A DNA stretch of 10,066 nt from Candidatus Competibacteraceae bacterium (GCA_012032855.1 JAAUQA010000078.1:1-10066), one strand, 5' to 3'; counted from the first letter of the stretch, positions 1 through 8,483 are shown. The notes: a model not told the origin generated them from the letters alone. Program-made: numbers and translations.

Positions 1-65
1 GACGTCGAACAGGTGCCGTAGGCGTCGAATACGCAGGCTTGAATGTCGGCGAACACAGCTGTCAT
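1..65 (-). CDS. Haloacid dehalogenase, type II, N-terminal fragment
   Basis: Only the first ~21 codons of this leftward gene are in the window. From the ATG at 65 they read MTAVFADIQACVFDAYGT, the characteristic start of type II (L-2-)haloacid dehalogenases of the HAD superfamily. The Asp in VFDAYGT (residue 14) would be the catalytic nucleophile that attacks the C-halogen bond. After Gly-Thr the family reads Leu-Phe-Asp-Val. Here the frame gives Cys-Ser-Thr, but inserting one base near position 14 restores Leu-Phe-Asp-Val exactly, so a one-base deletion is likely. No clear ribosome binding site precedes the ATG. The family call rests on a short but distinctive motif. The substrate cannot be inferred, and other HAD hydrolases remain possible. 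Confidence 0.65.
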   Translation of the reverse strand, partial: MTAVFADIQACVFDAYGTCST

Positions 66-85
66 AGGCGTACCGAGATGCTTCA

Positions 86-108
86 GGCCTCATACCTGGC
101 ATGAGGCC
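86..108. repeat. Intergenic hairpin, 8-bp stem
   Basis: GGCCTCAT (86-93) and ATGAGGCC (101-108) form a perfect inverted repeat around a 7-base loop. It lies between the stop of the unknown gene (127) and the start of the dehalogenase fragment (65). No T tract follows on either strand, so it is not a classical intrinsic terminator. It may be a transcript-stabilising hairpin. Confidence 0.4.
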
Positions 109-126
109 GTCGTCTGAGAGTTGTGG

Positions 127-474
127 TCAGGAGCTCAGTGGTTCGAAAAAGTGACCGGGGAATTCCGCGCTCACATGATGACCGGTAGAATCATCGACAT
201 GGATCTTTATACGCTGACTGTCCCCCACTTGCCGGGCTTCGTTCAATTTGGCATTATCGTTGAGTAACTTCTCCGGGACCCGCATCCCGTCCCGAAAGCG
301 CTCGTCCCCGTAGACTGTGGATTTAGCGGAAACCGGCTGGATTTCATAATCTCTGAATGGGCCTTCGCCGACCAGGGTGACATAAGCCGCGAAGTTATCG
401 CTGGCCTTGACGATGTTGCTCCACGCCAGGACCATGCCCGGTTGTATACGTCCGCCGCTTGCCTCGGTTGTCAT
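127..474 (-). CDS. Conserved-looking hypothetical protein, 115 residues
   Basis: I do not recognise this protein. It is 115 residues, soluble, with no signal peptide or membrane segment, rather rich in charged residues, and has an HHVSAEFPGHFFEP segment near its C terminus. The start is well supported: a strong Shine-Dalgarno sequence (GGAGGA on the minus strand, plus-strand 481-486) lies six bases before the ATG, in favour of a real gene. It lies in the same direction as the secreted-protein gene upstream of it (97-base gap) and the dehalogenase fragment downstream. There is no evidence linking it to nitrogen fixation. Confidence 0.7.
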   Translation of the reverse strand: MTTEASGGRIQPGMVLAWSNIVKASDNFAAYVTLVGEGPFRDYEIQPVSAKSTVYGDERFRDGMRVPEKLLNDNAKLNEARQVGDSQRIKIHVDDSTGHHVSAEFPGHFFEPLSS

Positions 475-571
475 GCTCAGTCCTCCATCTCGCTCTGTTA
501 TGAATGCTCGAAAATGATAACAAAAGGCCCCGTTTTCAGCGAGGTTGTATTTTCGGCCCGGCAGGAGTTCG

Positions 572-1213
572 CTACAGTTTACTCCAAGTCATCCAACTAC
601 CGCTGTCTTCATCGTATTCCTGAAAGGTATCTTGAGTCACATTTCTGATTTTGATGATTTCCGTCGACTGGTTGTTCTCCGGGGATTCCCAGGGGGAGAA
701 CGTTTTGCTTTCGAAATCGTAAAATTGTTCGAGCATATCGGAAGCAATTAAAGTGTCTTGTTCCTGCTTCCAACGGCCTCGAATTCTGAAAATCGGTTGA
801 TCACTTAGACCAGCGTCCGCTGCACTGACATAGCCTGACAAGCTAAACGCGCCATCGGCCTTAATGTCCAACTGCAATTTATACACCCCGGTTCCGTCGA
901 ACCCATCGTCGTCTTCATTGAATTGCACGTCGGATTCTTCGGATTGATACAGGCCGGGACTAAGGGGGGCGATTTGTTCCGTTGCGGAAGCCGGAGTTTG
1001 GTTTGGAACCTGATCGGGGACTGGGGGCTGAGCCGGGACTGGAGCCTGAGTCGCCGGTTGTTGCGAGGTCTCGTCGGTTAATGGGGCGGTTGATTGAGCG
1101 GCCGCGTCGACATCAGTCGGGTTGGCTTTTTGGCTCGGTATTTGTGCGCCAACATCGACAACCATCCCGATGGCTAACAGCACAAGCCCAACAACAGCAG
1201 TTCTATTCTTCAT
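572..1213 (-). CDS. Secreted proline-rich protein of unknown function
   Basis: The product is 213 residues when started at the ATG at 1213, which has AAGGGG six bases upstream. An in-frame TTG two codons earlier is less likely. Residues 1-22 form a signal peptide: Met-Lys-Asn-Arg, then a hydrophobic stretch, then a probable signal peptidase I site at VGA/Q. There is no lipobox cysteine. Residues ~40-85 are a low-complexity Pro/Gln/Ala/Thr linker with repeated PVPAQPPVPDQ-like units. The C-terminal ~120 residues look like a small beta-rich domain beginning PGLYQSEESDVQF, containing GRWKQEQDTLIAS and ending WMTWSKL. It is probably periplasmic. It is downstream of draT on the same strand with a 66-base gap. 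I cannot assign a function. Confidence 0.75.
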   Translation of the reverse strand: MKNRTAVVGLVLLAIGMVVDVGAQIPSQKANPTDVDAAAQSTAPLTDETSQQPATQAPVPAQPPVPDQVPNQTPASATEQIAPLSPGLYQSEESDVQFNEDDDGFDGTGVYKLQLDIKADGAFSLSGYVSAADAGLSDQPIFRIRGRWKQEQDTLIASDMLEQFYDFESKTFSPWESPENNQSTEIIKIRNVTQDTFQEYDEDSGSWMTWSKL

Positions 1214-1279
1214 TAACAACCCCTTGATAATGGTTTACACGCTATAGTGTTTCGGTTCCTGATATAAAGGGGAGCCGCG

Positions 1280-2157
1280 TCAAGCAACACGCTCGACTTC
1301 ATATACTCCACCGATCACTACATATTCATCTTCTCCTTTGAGAAGTCCCGGCAACATGCGGTTGTAAAAAAGATTTTGGCTAACGGTACCTGCGCTTGCA
1401 ACACGTAGTCGCCAAATTCGTCGGCTCGTTCCCAGGAGGAAGTAAATGAGCTCAGATTATTGCATAACACGATCCATCGGCGATGGTCGATTTTTTTCAA
1501 TACTTGATCATCTCCCAAGTGATTGAAGCCACGATAAAGCGCTGTCTTCTGCCGGTCGGGATTTTGCCGGTGGAGCTCATATTGACCGTAGGTATATAAC
1601 AAGTCCAACTGGGCTTCCAGCGCATTGGTGTTATAAAGCCCCCGGCTACGGGCTTCGAGGTAACGCAGGTAGGTGTCATTAGTGCGATCCTGCAACTTCC
1701 CGCCGTGAAACAGCGCTAACAAACCGAACCGTGATTCCACCCAGGCTTTAAGTACCGCGCCTTCCCGGCAATCCGGGTCGAATGCCCAACCCCGCACCAT
1801 CCGTAGATAGTCCGCTCGTCCGCGCAACTTGCCGGGAGTCAGGCCCACTGCTTCCAGCGCCTCCAGGCGGAAATACACTGCCATGTAATCCATAAAATAG
1901 CTTGCCCGTTGATCGCTATCAGCCAAGCTGTCCAGGTGTTTGAACAAGCGATGGTGAATAGCCGTCACGCCGTCGATCTCAAGCGCAACGGGATGGTGCT
2001 GAAACGTCAGGCTACCCAGAATAACCGCCGGTAAATTGCAGCGATTGATGCCTAGCCTAGCCTGCAGGGGCAAGCTCGCTGTGCGGTGAAGTGTGTCATC
2101 GGTATCATTCGGATTACCGGTAGCCGACTTGTCGCTAACCCGACAGGGGTTTGTCAT
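1280..2157 (-). CDS. draT: Dinitrogenase reductase ADP-ribosyltransferase DraT (one frameshift)
   Basis: DraT transfers ADP-ribose from NAD+ to a specific arginine of NifH, shutting nitrogenase off after ammonium or energy shifts. Family signatures are an N-terminal INRCNLPAVILGSLTFQHHP block, a central FFMDY/RLEALEAVGL-like region (FMDYMAVYFRLEALEAVGL here), LYRGFNHL, and the C-terminal EDEYVVIGGVYEVERVA. The C-terminal block is read only after adding one base to the run of six A at 1366-1371 (T on the coding strand). Without it the frame ends at 1318 with an unrelated tail. With it the protein is 292 residues and stops at 1280-1282, a normal family length. I chose the ATG at 2157; a GTG at 2166 would add three residues. 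The gene is divergent from nifH, whose Arg101 is the expected target. The partner hydrolase gene draG is not in the window. Confidence 0.9.
2130..2145 (+). promoter_or_regulatory. NifA upstream activator site, TGT-N10-ACA
   Basis: TGTCGCTAACCCGACA exactly fits the TGT-N10-ACA consensus bound by NifA. It is centred about 120 bases before the predicted nifH transcription start, within the usual range for NifA sites. It lies inside the 5' coding part of the divergent draT gene. A second, imperfect half-match (TGT-N10-ACT) occurs at 2152-2167. The exact consensus match and its spacing support function; binding is inferred. Confidence 0.7.
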
Positions 2158-2189
2158 AAAGATCACTCATTTTCAGGGTGTTGGTGTAT

Positions 2190-2205
2190 AAAAATAGCTA
2201 TTTTT
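2190..2205. repeat. 16-bp perfect A/T-rich palindrome
   Basis: AAAAATAGCTATTTTT is a perfect palindrome in the draT-nifH divergent region, between the NifA-type site and the sigma-54 promoter. The A and T tracts should bend DNA. It could be an operator, a bending site serving the role IHF usually plays, or part of the draT promoter. I found no good IHF consensus nearby. Confidence 0.5.
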
Positions 2206-2230
2206 CATTATCTTGCGCTTATTGCCTGCT

Positions 2231-2246
2231 TGGCACAAGGGTTGCT
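2231..2246 (+). promoter_or_regulatory. Sigma-54 (-24/-12) promoter of nifH
   Basis: TGGCAC, five bases, then TTGCT matches the RpoN -24/-12 consensus, including the invariant GG and GC. The predicted transcription start is near 2257, giving a ~42-base leader before the nifH ATG. Together with the upstream NifA-type site, this indicates NifA/RpoN control of the nifHDKTY operon. Confidence 0.92.
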
Positions 2247-2256
2247 CAACCAATAG

Positions 2257-3181
<925 letters not shown>

Positions 3182-3207
3182 TTGCTTAACCACTGAGGAA
3201 CAAACAG

Positions 3208-4670
3208 ATGGCTATGAAACGTGAAGAAACCGAGCAACTGATCCAGGAAGTGCTCGAAGTCTATCCGGAAGAAACCGGCAAACAACGGGCCAAGCATTTG
3301 ATGGCCAATGATCCGGAGCTGGAAAAATCCAATAAATGCATCGTCGCCAATAAAAAGGCATTGCCCGGCGTCATGACCGCCCGTGGTTGCGCTTATGCAG
3401 GCGCCAAGGGTGTGGTATGGGGGCCAATCAAAGATGTCGCCAACATCTCTCATGGACCAGTTGGTTGCGGTCAGTTCTCCCGCGCCGGGCGGCGTAATTA
3501 CGTCACCGGCTTCAGCGGGGTGAATGTCTTTGCCGACATCAATTTCACCTCGGATTTTCAAGAAAAAGACGTCGTCTTTGGCGGTGATAAAAAACTCACC
3601 AAGCTAATCGGCGAAATCGATGCGCTGTTTCCGCTGGCCAAAGGCGTGACGGTGCAATCCGAATGCCCCATCGGCTTGATCGGTGACGATATTGAGGCCG
3701 TTGCTAAGAGCACCGCAAAAGAAATCGGAAAAGTGGTCGTGCCGGTGCGCTGCGAGGGGTTCCGGGGCGTATCCCAGTCGCTTGGCCATCACGTCGCTAA
3801 CGACTCGCTGCGCGATTGGGTGTTGTCCAACCGCGATGGCAAGAGCACCTTCGAGAGCACCCCATACGATGTTGCCATCACCGGCGACTACAACATCGGC
3901 GGTGACGCTTGGGCTTCGCGTATTCTGCTGGAGAAGATGGGCTTGCGGGTGGTCGCGCAGTGGTCGGGCGATGGGTCCATTCCGGAATGGAAACCACCCC
4001 GCAGGTCAAGCTCAATCTGTTGCACTGCTACCGCTCCATGAACTATATCAGCCGCCACATGGAGGAGAAGTACGGCATTCCCTGGTTGGAATATAACTTC
4101 TTCGGGCCCACCAAGATCGTCGAAAGCTTGCGCATGATTGCCTCGCATTTCGACGATACGATCAAGGAAGGCGCCGAGCGGGTGATTGCAGAATATCAGC
4201 CCATGGCTGAACAGGTCATCGCCAAATACCGGCCACGCTTAGAAGGCAAACGGGTGATGTTGTTCGTCGGCGGGTTACGTCCCCGCCATATCATCGGTGC
4301 TTACGAAGATTTAGGTATGGAAGTAATCGGCGCCGGCTATGAGTTTGCGCATAACGACGATTACGACCGTACCTTCAAAGAAGTGCAGGACGGCGCCTTG
4401 ATTTACGACGACGCCACCAGCTTCGAATTGGAATCCTTTGTCGAACGCTTGAAACCGGATTTGGTCGGTTCCGGCATCAAAGAGAAATACGTGTTCCACA
4501 AGATGGGGATTCCCTTCCGGCAGCTGCATTCCTGGGATTATTCCGGTCCCTATCACGGCTATGACGGTTTCGCCATCTTCGCCCGGGATATGGACATGAC
4601 CATCAATAATCCGTGTTGGAATAATCTGCACGCACCGTGGAAGAAGCCCAAGGCTGAAGCGGCGGCGTAA
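3208..4670 (+). CDS. nifD: Nitrogenase MoFe protein alpha chain NifD (one frameshift)
   Basis: The alpha subunit of dinitrogenase carries the FeMo-cofactor and half of the P-cluster. P-cluster ligands are Cys61 (RGCAYAG), Cys87 (GPVGCGQ) and Cys153 (SECPIG). FeMo-cofactor ligands are Cys274 ([11 protein letters not shown]) and His441 ([15 protein letters not shown]). The frame breaks at 3986-3988, where GGAATGG should read GGAAATGG. One added A gives [17 protein letters not shown] and a 487-residue protein, the expected size. The two halves read in different frames as the sequence stands. GAGGAA ends eight bases before the ATG. The gap from nifH is only 26 bases, so the two genes are cotranscribed. 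All catalytic residues are kept, so I read the break as a sequencing error and not decay. Confidence 0.96.
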
Positions 4671-4689
4671 GCCCTGCGGGTGATGCAAG

Positions 4690-4732
4690 GGAACGGTTCG
4701 CGGCGGACACAAGCGCTACCAAACACCGTTCC
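4690..4732 (+). repeat. nifD-nifK intergenic hairpin
   Basis: GGAACGGT (4690-4697) and ACCGTTCC (4725-4732) form a perfect 8-bp stem around a 27-base loop, within the 138-base nifD-nifK gap. No T run follows, so it is unlikely to terminate transcription. It may protect the upstream nifHD message from 3' decay or mark a processing point. The stem is seen directly; the role is inferred. Confidence 0.45.
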
Positions 4733-4808
4733 TCCAATATCAAGATTGTTTGACCAGCAATAGCCTGTTCGTTGTTCACGAATGAGTGGCGCGGACGAGG
4801 AATGCGAG

Positions 4809-6376
4809 ATGAACCAAGACATAGACCACATCAAAGCCGGTTTTCCGTTATTCACAGACCAAGAGTATCAAGAAGCATTCGCCCGCAAACGGGTCTTCGA
4901 AGAATCGCCTCCAGAAGAAAAAATCCAAGAGGTTTTTCACTGGACCACTACTGAAGAATACAAACAACTCAACTTCCAGCGCGAGGCGCTGACCATCAAC
5001 CCAGCCAAGGCGTGTCAGCCGCTGGGCGCGGTGTTATGTGCGCTGGGATTTCATAAAACCCTGCCCTACGTACACGGTTCGCAAGGCTGCGTGGCATATT
5101 TTCGCACCTATTTGAACCGTCATTTCCGCGAGCCCGTAGCCACCGTGTCGGATTCCATGACCGAAGATGCGGCGGTATTCGGGGGTCAGAAGAACATGTT
5201 CGAGGGGTTGGAAAACGCCAAGGCGATGTACGAGCCGGAAATGATGGCGGTGTCTACTACCTGCATGGCTGAAGTGATCGGCGACGATCTCAACGCGTTT
5301 ATCGGCAACGCCAAAAAAGACGGCCGGGTGCCTGAAGATTACCCGACGCCGTTCGCGCATACGCCAAGCTTCGTGGGCAGTCATACCACCGGCTGGGACA
5401 ATATGCTGGAGGGTATTCTGCGCTATTTTACCCTCAACAGCATGGACGACAAGACTCCTGGCAGTAACGGTAAAATCAATATCGTGCCCGGTTTCGAAAC
5501 TTATCTGGGTAATTTCCGGGTCATTAAGCGCATGATGGCGGAAATGGGGGTGGACTATACCCTGCTGTCCGATCCCGAAGAGGTACTGATACCCCCACCG
5601 ACGGCGAATTCCGCATGTATGCCGGCGGCACCACCCAAGACGAAGTCAAGCAAGCACCCAATGCGATCGACACATTGCTGCTGCAACCCTGGCAGTTGGT
5701 CAAAACCCGCAAATACACCAAGGGTACTTGGCAACACGAGACGCCTGCCATCGATATACCGATGGGCCTAGCGGGTACCGATGCTTTCTTGATGAAAGTC
5801 GCTGAGCTGACCGGCAAAGCCATTCCGGAATCGTTGGAAAAAGAGCGGGGCCGGTTGGTCGATATGATGACCGACTCTCACTCCTGGTTACACGGTGTGC
5901 GCTATTCGCTGTATGGCGATCCCGATTTCGTGATGGGCATGTGCCGGTTTTTGATGGAGCTGGGCGCCGAACCTCTGCATGTTTTGAGCCATAACGCCAA
6001 CAAGCGTTGGGGCAAGGCCATGACCAAGTTGCTTCAGGATTCCCCTTACGGCCAGCAGGCCGAAGTGTACGTGGGCAAGGATCTGTGGCATATGCGTTCG
6101 CTGGTATTCAGCGACAAGCCGGACTTCCTGATCGGCAATTCCTACGGTAAGTTCATTCAGCGCGATACCCTGCACAAAGGCAAGGAATTCGAAGTTCCGC
6201 TGATTCGGATCGGCTTCCCGATTTTCGACCGGCATCATCTGCACCGGGATACCACTCTCGGTTACGAAGGCGGCATGACCATCCTAAAGACCTTGGTGAA
6301 TGCAGTGATGGAACGACTGGATGAGGAAACCTCGGAGATGGGTAGCACCGATTTCGCGTTTGATTTGATTCGGTAA
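4809..6376 (+). CDS. nifK: Nitrogenase MoFe protein beta chain NifK (one frameshift)
   Basis: The beta subunit of dinitrogenase shares the P-cluster with NifD. Ligands are Cys69 (KACQPLG), Cys94 (SQGCVAYF) and Cys152 (TTCMAEVIGDD); the HTPSFVGSHTTGWDN loop with the P-cluster serine is present. I start at 4809 (MNQDIDHIKAGFPLF), because GAGGA at 4797-4801 sits seven bases upstream and the family begins here. The in-frame ATG at 4782 lacks such a site. At 5588 one base, probably G, is missing: CTGATACC should read CTGGATACC, restoring PEEVLDTPTDGEFRMYAGGTTQ. Repaired length is 522 residues, the usual size for this type of NifK. The C-terminal GKFIQRDTLHKGKEFEVPL and FPIFDRHHLHR blocks are intact. 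The conservation suggests a functional gene in the living cell. Confidence 0.96.
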
Positions 6377-6415
6377 TACCAACTCCCACTGCGGGTCAAT
6401 GCTTTCTTGAAAAAC

Positions 6416-6438
6416 ACCTTCCTCCTCGCGGGGAAGGT
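6416..6438 (+). repeat. nifK-nifT intergenic hairpin, REP-like
   Basis: ACCTTCC (6416-6422) pairs perfectly with GGAAGGT (6432-6438). The stem extends by CC/GG past one bulged T to a TCGC tetraloop. It lies 39 bases after the nifK stop in a 125-base gap. The following GGGATGGAGGG makes it resemble the dispersed GGGA/AGGGTT-type palindromic repeats of many gammaproteobacteria. There is no T tract. It may reduce or protect messages at the nifHDK/nifTY boundary. Confidence 0.45.
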
Positions 6439-6501
6439 TGGGATGGAGGGCTTAATGATCAGCGCACTCTCTCTCGGGCTGTACATCAAGGACAAGCAAA
6501 A

Positions 6502-6711
6502 ATGCCGATCGTAATGTTACGTAACAATAATGCGGGCGAGTTGGTTTTCTATTTGGCAAAAGATCAGGAAGAAAAGGTTGTTGATCTGGAATATCCGGGA
6601 CCCAGTACCTGGGGCGGTACGGTAACGCTTGCAGACGGATCCAGTTTTTATTTGGAACCGTTGGATACCCCGCCCAAACTACCGATTACCTTGCGGGCCA
6701 GACGAGTATGA
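6502..6711 (+). CDS. nifT: NifT/FixU family protein
   Basis: This is a 69-residue protein of the NifT/FixU family, almost always encoded just after nifK or near it in nif operons. Recognisable features are the MPIVMLRNN start, the LVFYLAKDQEEKVV strand region, WGGTVTLADG and the PPKLPITLRARRV end. Its biochemical role is not established; involvement in nitrogenase maturation is assumed from context. AAGGA is found about ten bases before the ATG. The stop codon overlaps the nifY start in ATGA, so the two are translationally coupled. Length is typical for the family, and the frame is intact. Confidence 0.92.
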   Translation: MPIVMLRNNNAGELVFYLAKDQEEKVVDLEYPGPSTWGGTVTLADGSSFYLEPLDTPPKLPITLRARRV

Positions 6712-7433
6712 GCGCAGCGCCGAGCGTAGCCGAGTTCAGCCGCGAAGCGGCGCTGCGTGTAGGGTTGGCGGCACGGGCCTTGCCGGAGACGACCCCCGCG
6801 CGCCTGATGTATGTGTTGGTGCAGGCGCTGGGTATGCCGCTCAGTGAAGATAAACTCAACCGCTTGACGGTGAAAAACCTGAAACTAGCCGCCGAAGGCG
6901 AGTTTTCCGAGATTGAACCCGTCTATCTCAAACAAGCGATTCGCTATCTCAAAGGCGATTACGACACGGACCTTGCGGATGACGCTGTGGTGCCGCAACC
7001 CTACCAGGAAGGGGATATTCCGGGTTCCATCCGGGTGGCATTCGCGTCTAATATCGGCGCCCGGTTGGACGGTCATTTCGGTTCCTGCACCCGGTTTCTG
7101 ATCTATCAAGTATCCGCTACCGAGAGCCGTCTGATCGCCGTTCGTCCTATTGAGGAACCGCTAGAAGTGAGCCGGGACGATCGACAGGTGTATCGAGTCA
7201 GCTTGATTAAAGACTGCCAAATTCTCTATGTCGCTTCCATCGGTGGTCCTCCAGCAGGGCGGGTGATCAACGCGGGCGTTTATCCCCTTAAGCATCCCCA
7301 GGAAGTGGAGATTGAAGCGTTATTAACTCGGTTGCAAACGATGCTGGCCGGCAAACCGCCGCCGTGGCTGGCTAAAATCCTGGGCGCTACTCCTGAGCAG
7401 CGGGTACGCTTTGACCGAGGAGACGAAGAATGA
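6708..7433 (+). CDS. nifY: Nitrogenase cofactor-handling protein NifY
   Basis: NifY-type proteins bind apo-dinitrogenase and/or the FeMo-cofactor and assist cofactor insertion. This one is 241 residues, similar to other NifY proteins. The N-terminal ~85 residues are helical. Residues ~106-215 form the FeMo-cofactor binding domain shared with NifX and NafY, with IRVAFASNIGARLDGHFGSCTRF, LIKDCQILYVASIGGPPAGRVI and VYPLK. The C-terminal AGKPPPWLAKIL is the hallmark of NifY. It overlaps nifT upstream and the 91-residue gene downstream, each by ATGA, so the three are coupled. The first ~17 codons are built from a G+C-rich inverted repeat (6713-6757). Position after nifT supports NifY over NifX; NafY is a less likely alternative. 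Confidence 0.88.
   Translation: MSAAPSVAEFSREAALRVGLAARALPETTPARLMYVLVQALGMPLSEDKLNRLTVKNLKLAAEGEFSEIEPVYLKQAIRYLKGDYDTDLADDAVVPQPYQEGDIPGSIRVAFASNIGARLDGHFGSCTRFLIYQVSATESRLIAVRPIEEPLEVSRDDRQVYRVSLIKDCQILYVASIGGPPAGRVINAGVYPLKHPQEVEIEALLTRLQTMLAGKPPPWLAKILGATPEQRVRFDRGDEE
6713..6757 (+). repeat. 10-bp inverted repeat at the nifY start
   Basis: CGCAGCGCCG (6713-6722) and CGGCGCTGCG (6748-6757) are perfect inverted copies separated by 25 bases rich in AGC and CCG triplets. The unit begins two codons into nifY and encodes its SAAPSVAEFSREAALR segment. It resembles a mobile palindromic (REP-like) repeat captured by the coding frame, or a hairpin that tunes nifY translation after nifT. Confidence 0.5.
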
Positions 7434-7705
7434 TTACGCCCGAATTGGTCACGGAAATCGCCGGTCAGGTTGAGCAACAAGGGTTGGATAGCAGCACCGC
7501 TGCGCGGTTACGCCAAGCTTATCCGGGGATGCATTTCGCGGTTTGTCAGGATGACGACATCAGCAACCTAGAACCGGTCTTGAACTATAAAACGTTCAAT
7601 GTCTATTTACTGGATGCGCGTTCCCATTGTCTGAGCTTGACTGGGGATTATGAGGCGGCTACCGGTGTGGTGCTGGCTGAGTTATTCGACGAGAGCGGGT
7701 ACTGA
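7430..7705 (+). CDS. Small nif-cluster protein, possibly DUF6129 family
   Basis: This 91-residue soluble protein has no signal or membrane segment. It overlaps the nifY stop by ATGA and has its own strong GAGGAG (7417-7422) seven bases before the ATG. Helical N-terminal sequence (ITPELVTEIAGQVEQQGL, AARLRQAYPGMHFAVC) is followed by a beta-type stretch (FNVYLLDARSHCLSLT) and an acidic C terminus. It resembles the small uncharacterised protein found after nifY in several proteobacterial nif clusters, which I recall as DUF6129; that label is from memory. As the last gene of the operon in this window, a role in nitrogenase maturation or regulation is likely by context only. No metal-binding Cys pair is apparent. 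Confidence 0.8.
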   Translation: MITPELVTEIAGQVEQQGLDSSTAARLRQAYPGMHFAVCQDDDISNLEPVLNYKTFNVYLLDARSHCLSLTGDYEAATGVVLAELFDESGY

Positions 7706-7715
7706 ACGAAAGTAG

Positions 7716-8483
7716 TTACTGCTGTTCTTCGGTGGATTTCTGGGTTTCATGCGCAGCAATCCGGTCGAATAACTGATTCAACATTTCCGCAGCTTCAGCC
7801 AGCCCGCCTTCTAATATGGTGTTGCGAGTGAAGCCGTTTTTCTCGCACATTTCGCTATAATTATCAATTATTTCGTCGCGGCCATCCTGGGTGAGTAAGC
7901 GTAGATTGACGGTCTTAATGCGCTTTTCAAGCACGGCTTTGATGCTTGTCGGTTGCTCGGCGTTGATTTCTTCATCGGTCATGATGTCCTTTTCCACCGC
8001 CACTTCTTTTGCGGTCAGTTGCGATCCCTTGAGAAGTCGCCGTTTCCATTCCGTTACCTTTTTGAGATTGTAAACCTGCTTGATTGCGTGGTCTAAAATC
8101 TCTTGTCCCAGTACTTCGTAGAGATAATCCGTCGCCTCATTGATAACATTAATCGTCACTAGGAGTTCATGTATCCTTTCCATGCTTTCCGACTGGCGTT
8201 CGTTGATTTCACCGGCCTGCATGGCAACGATCACATCCTTAATCGCGGATTTTAGCGCGTGACGTTTTTCCTTATTGCTCAGGCACCCTTCCGCCCAGGT
8301 ATACGTGGCGTTGGTGAAATCCGCCTCAATGCCTCGTAACCAGGACAGTGAATAATCAGCCTGTTCGTAATCGTATAGGCGCCGAATCGTTTCCTCAGCC
8401 AACATCCTGAGGATAGAGGGATTTTCTTTTTCAATATCTTCTAGGCGCATTTGCCATGCCTTTATCGAACGAGTTACCGTCAT
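7716..8483 (-). CDS. Uncharacterised helical protein, 255 residues
   Basis: I do not recognise this family. The product is soluble, highly charged and predicted mostly helical, without signal peptide, membrane segment or obvious catalytic motif. It has aromatic-rich N-terminal helices (IRRLYDYEQADYSLSWLRGI), a central coiled-coil-like part (INERQSESMERIHELLVTIN) and a long Lys/Glu-rich C-terminal half ending HETQKSTEEQQ. It converges on the nif operon with only ten bases between stop codons, so transcripts probably overlap at their 3' ends. The frame is intact over its whole length. A scaffold, toxin-related or cytoskeletal-associated role cannot be separated from the sequence. Nothing shows that it takes part in nitrogen fixation. 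Confidence 0.75.
   Translation of the reverse strand: MTVTRSIKAWQMRLEDIEKENPSILRMLAEETIRRLYDYEQADYSLSWLRGIEADFTNATYTWAEGCLSNKEKRHALKSAIKDVIVAMQAGEINERQSESMERIHELLVTINVINEATDYLYEVLGQEILDHAIKQVYNLKKVTEWKRRLLKGSQLTAKEVAVEKDIMTDEEINAEQPTSIKAVLEKRIKTVNLRLLTQDGRDEIIDNYSEMCEKNGFTRNTILEGGLAEAAEMLNQLFDRIAAHETQKSTEEQQ

Noticed and set aside
4782..4808. Upstream ATG of nifK at 4782
   Set aside because: No Shine-Dalgarno sequence precedes it, while GAGGA sits seven bases before 4809, which matches the family N terminus.
5034..5384. Leftward open frame inside nifK
   Set aside because: It is fully antisense to strongly conserved NifK sequence and has no ribosome binding site or family resemblance.
6769..6783. 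Second sigma-54-like promoter (CGGCAC-N5-TTGC) inside nifY
   Set aside because: It deviates at the first base of the -24 box, lies in G+C-rich coding sequence, has no NifA site upstream and no gene start at a suitable distance downstream.
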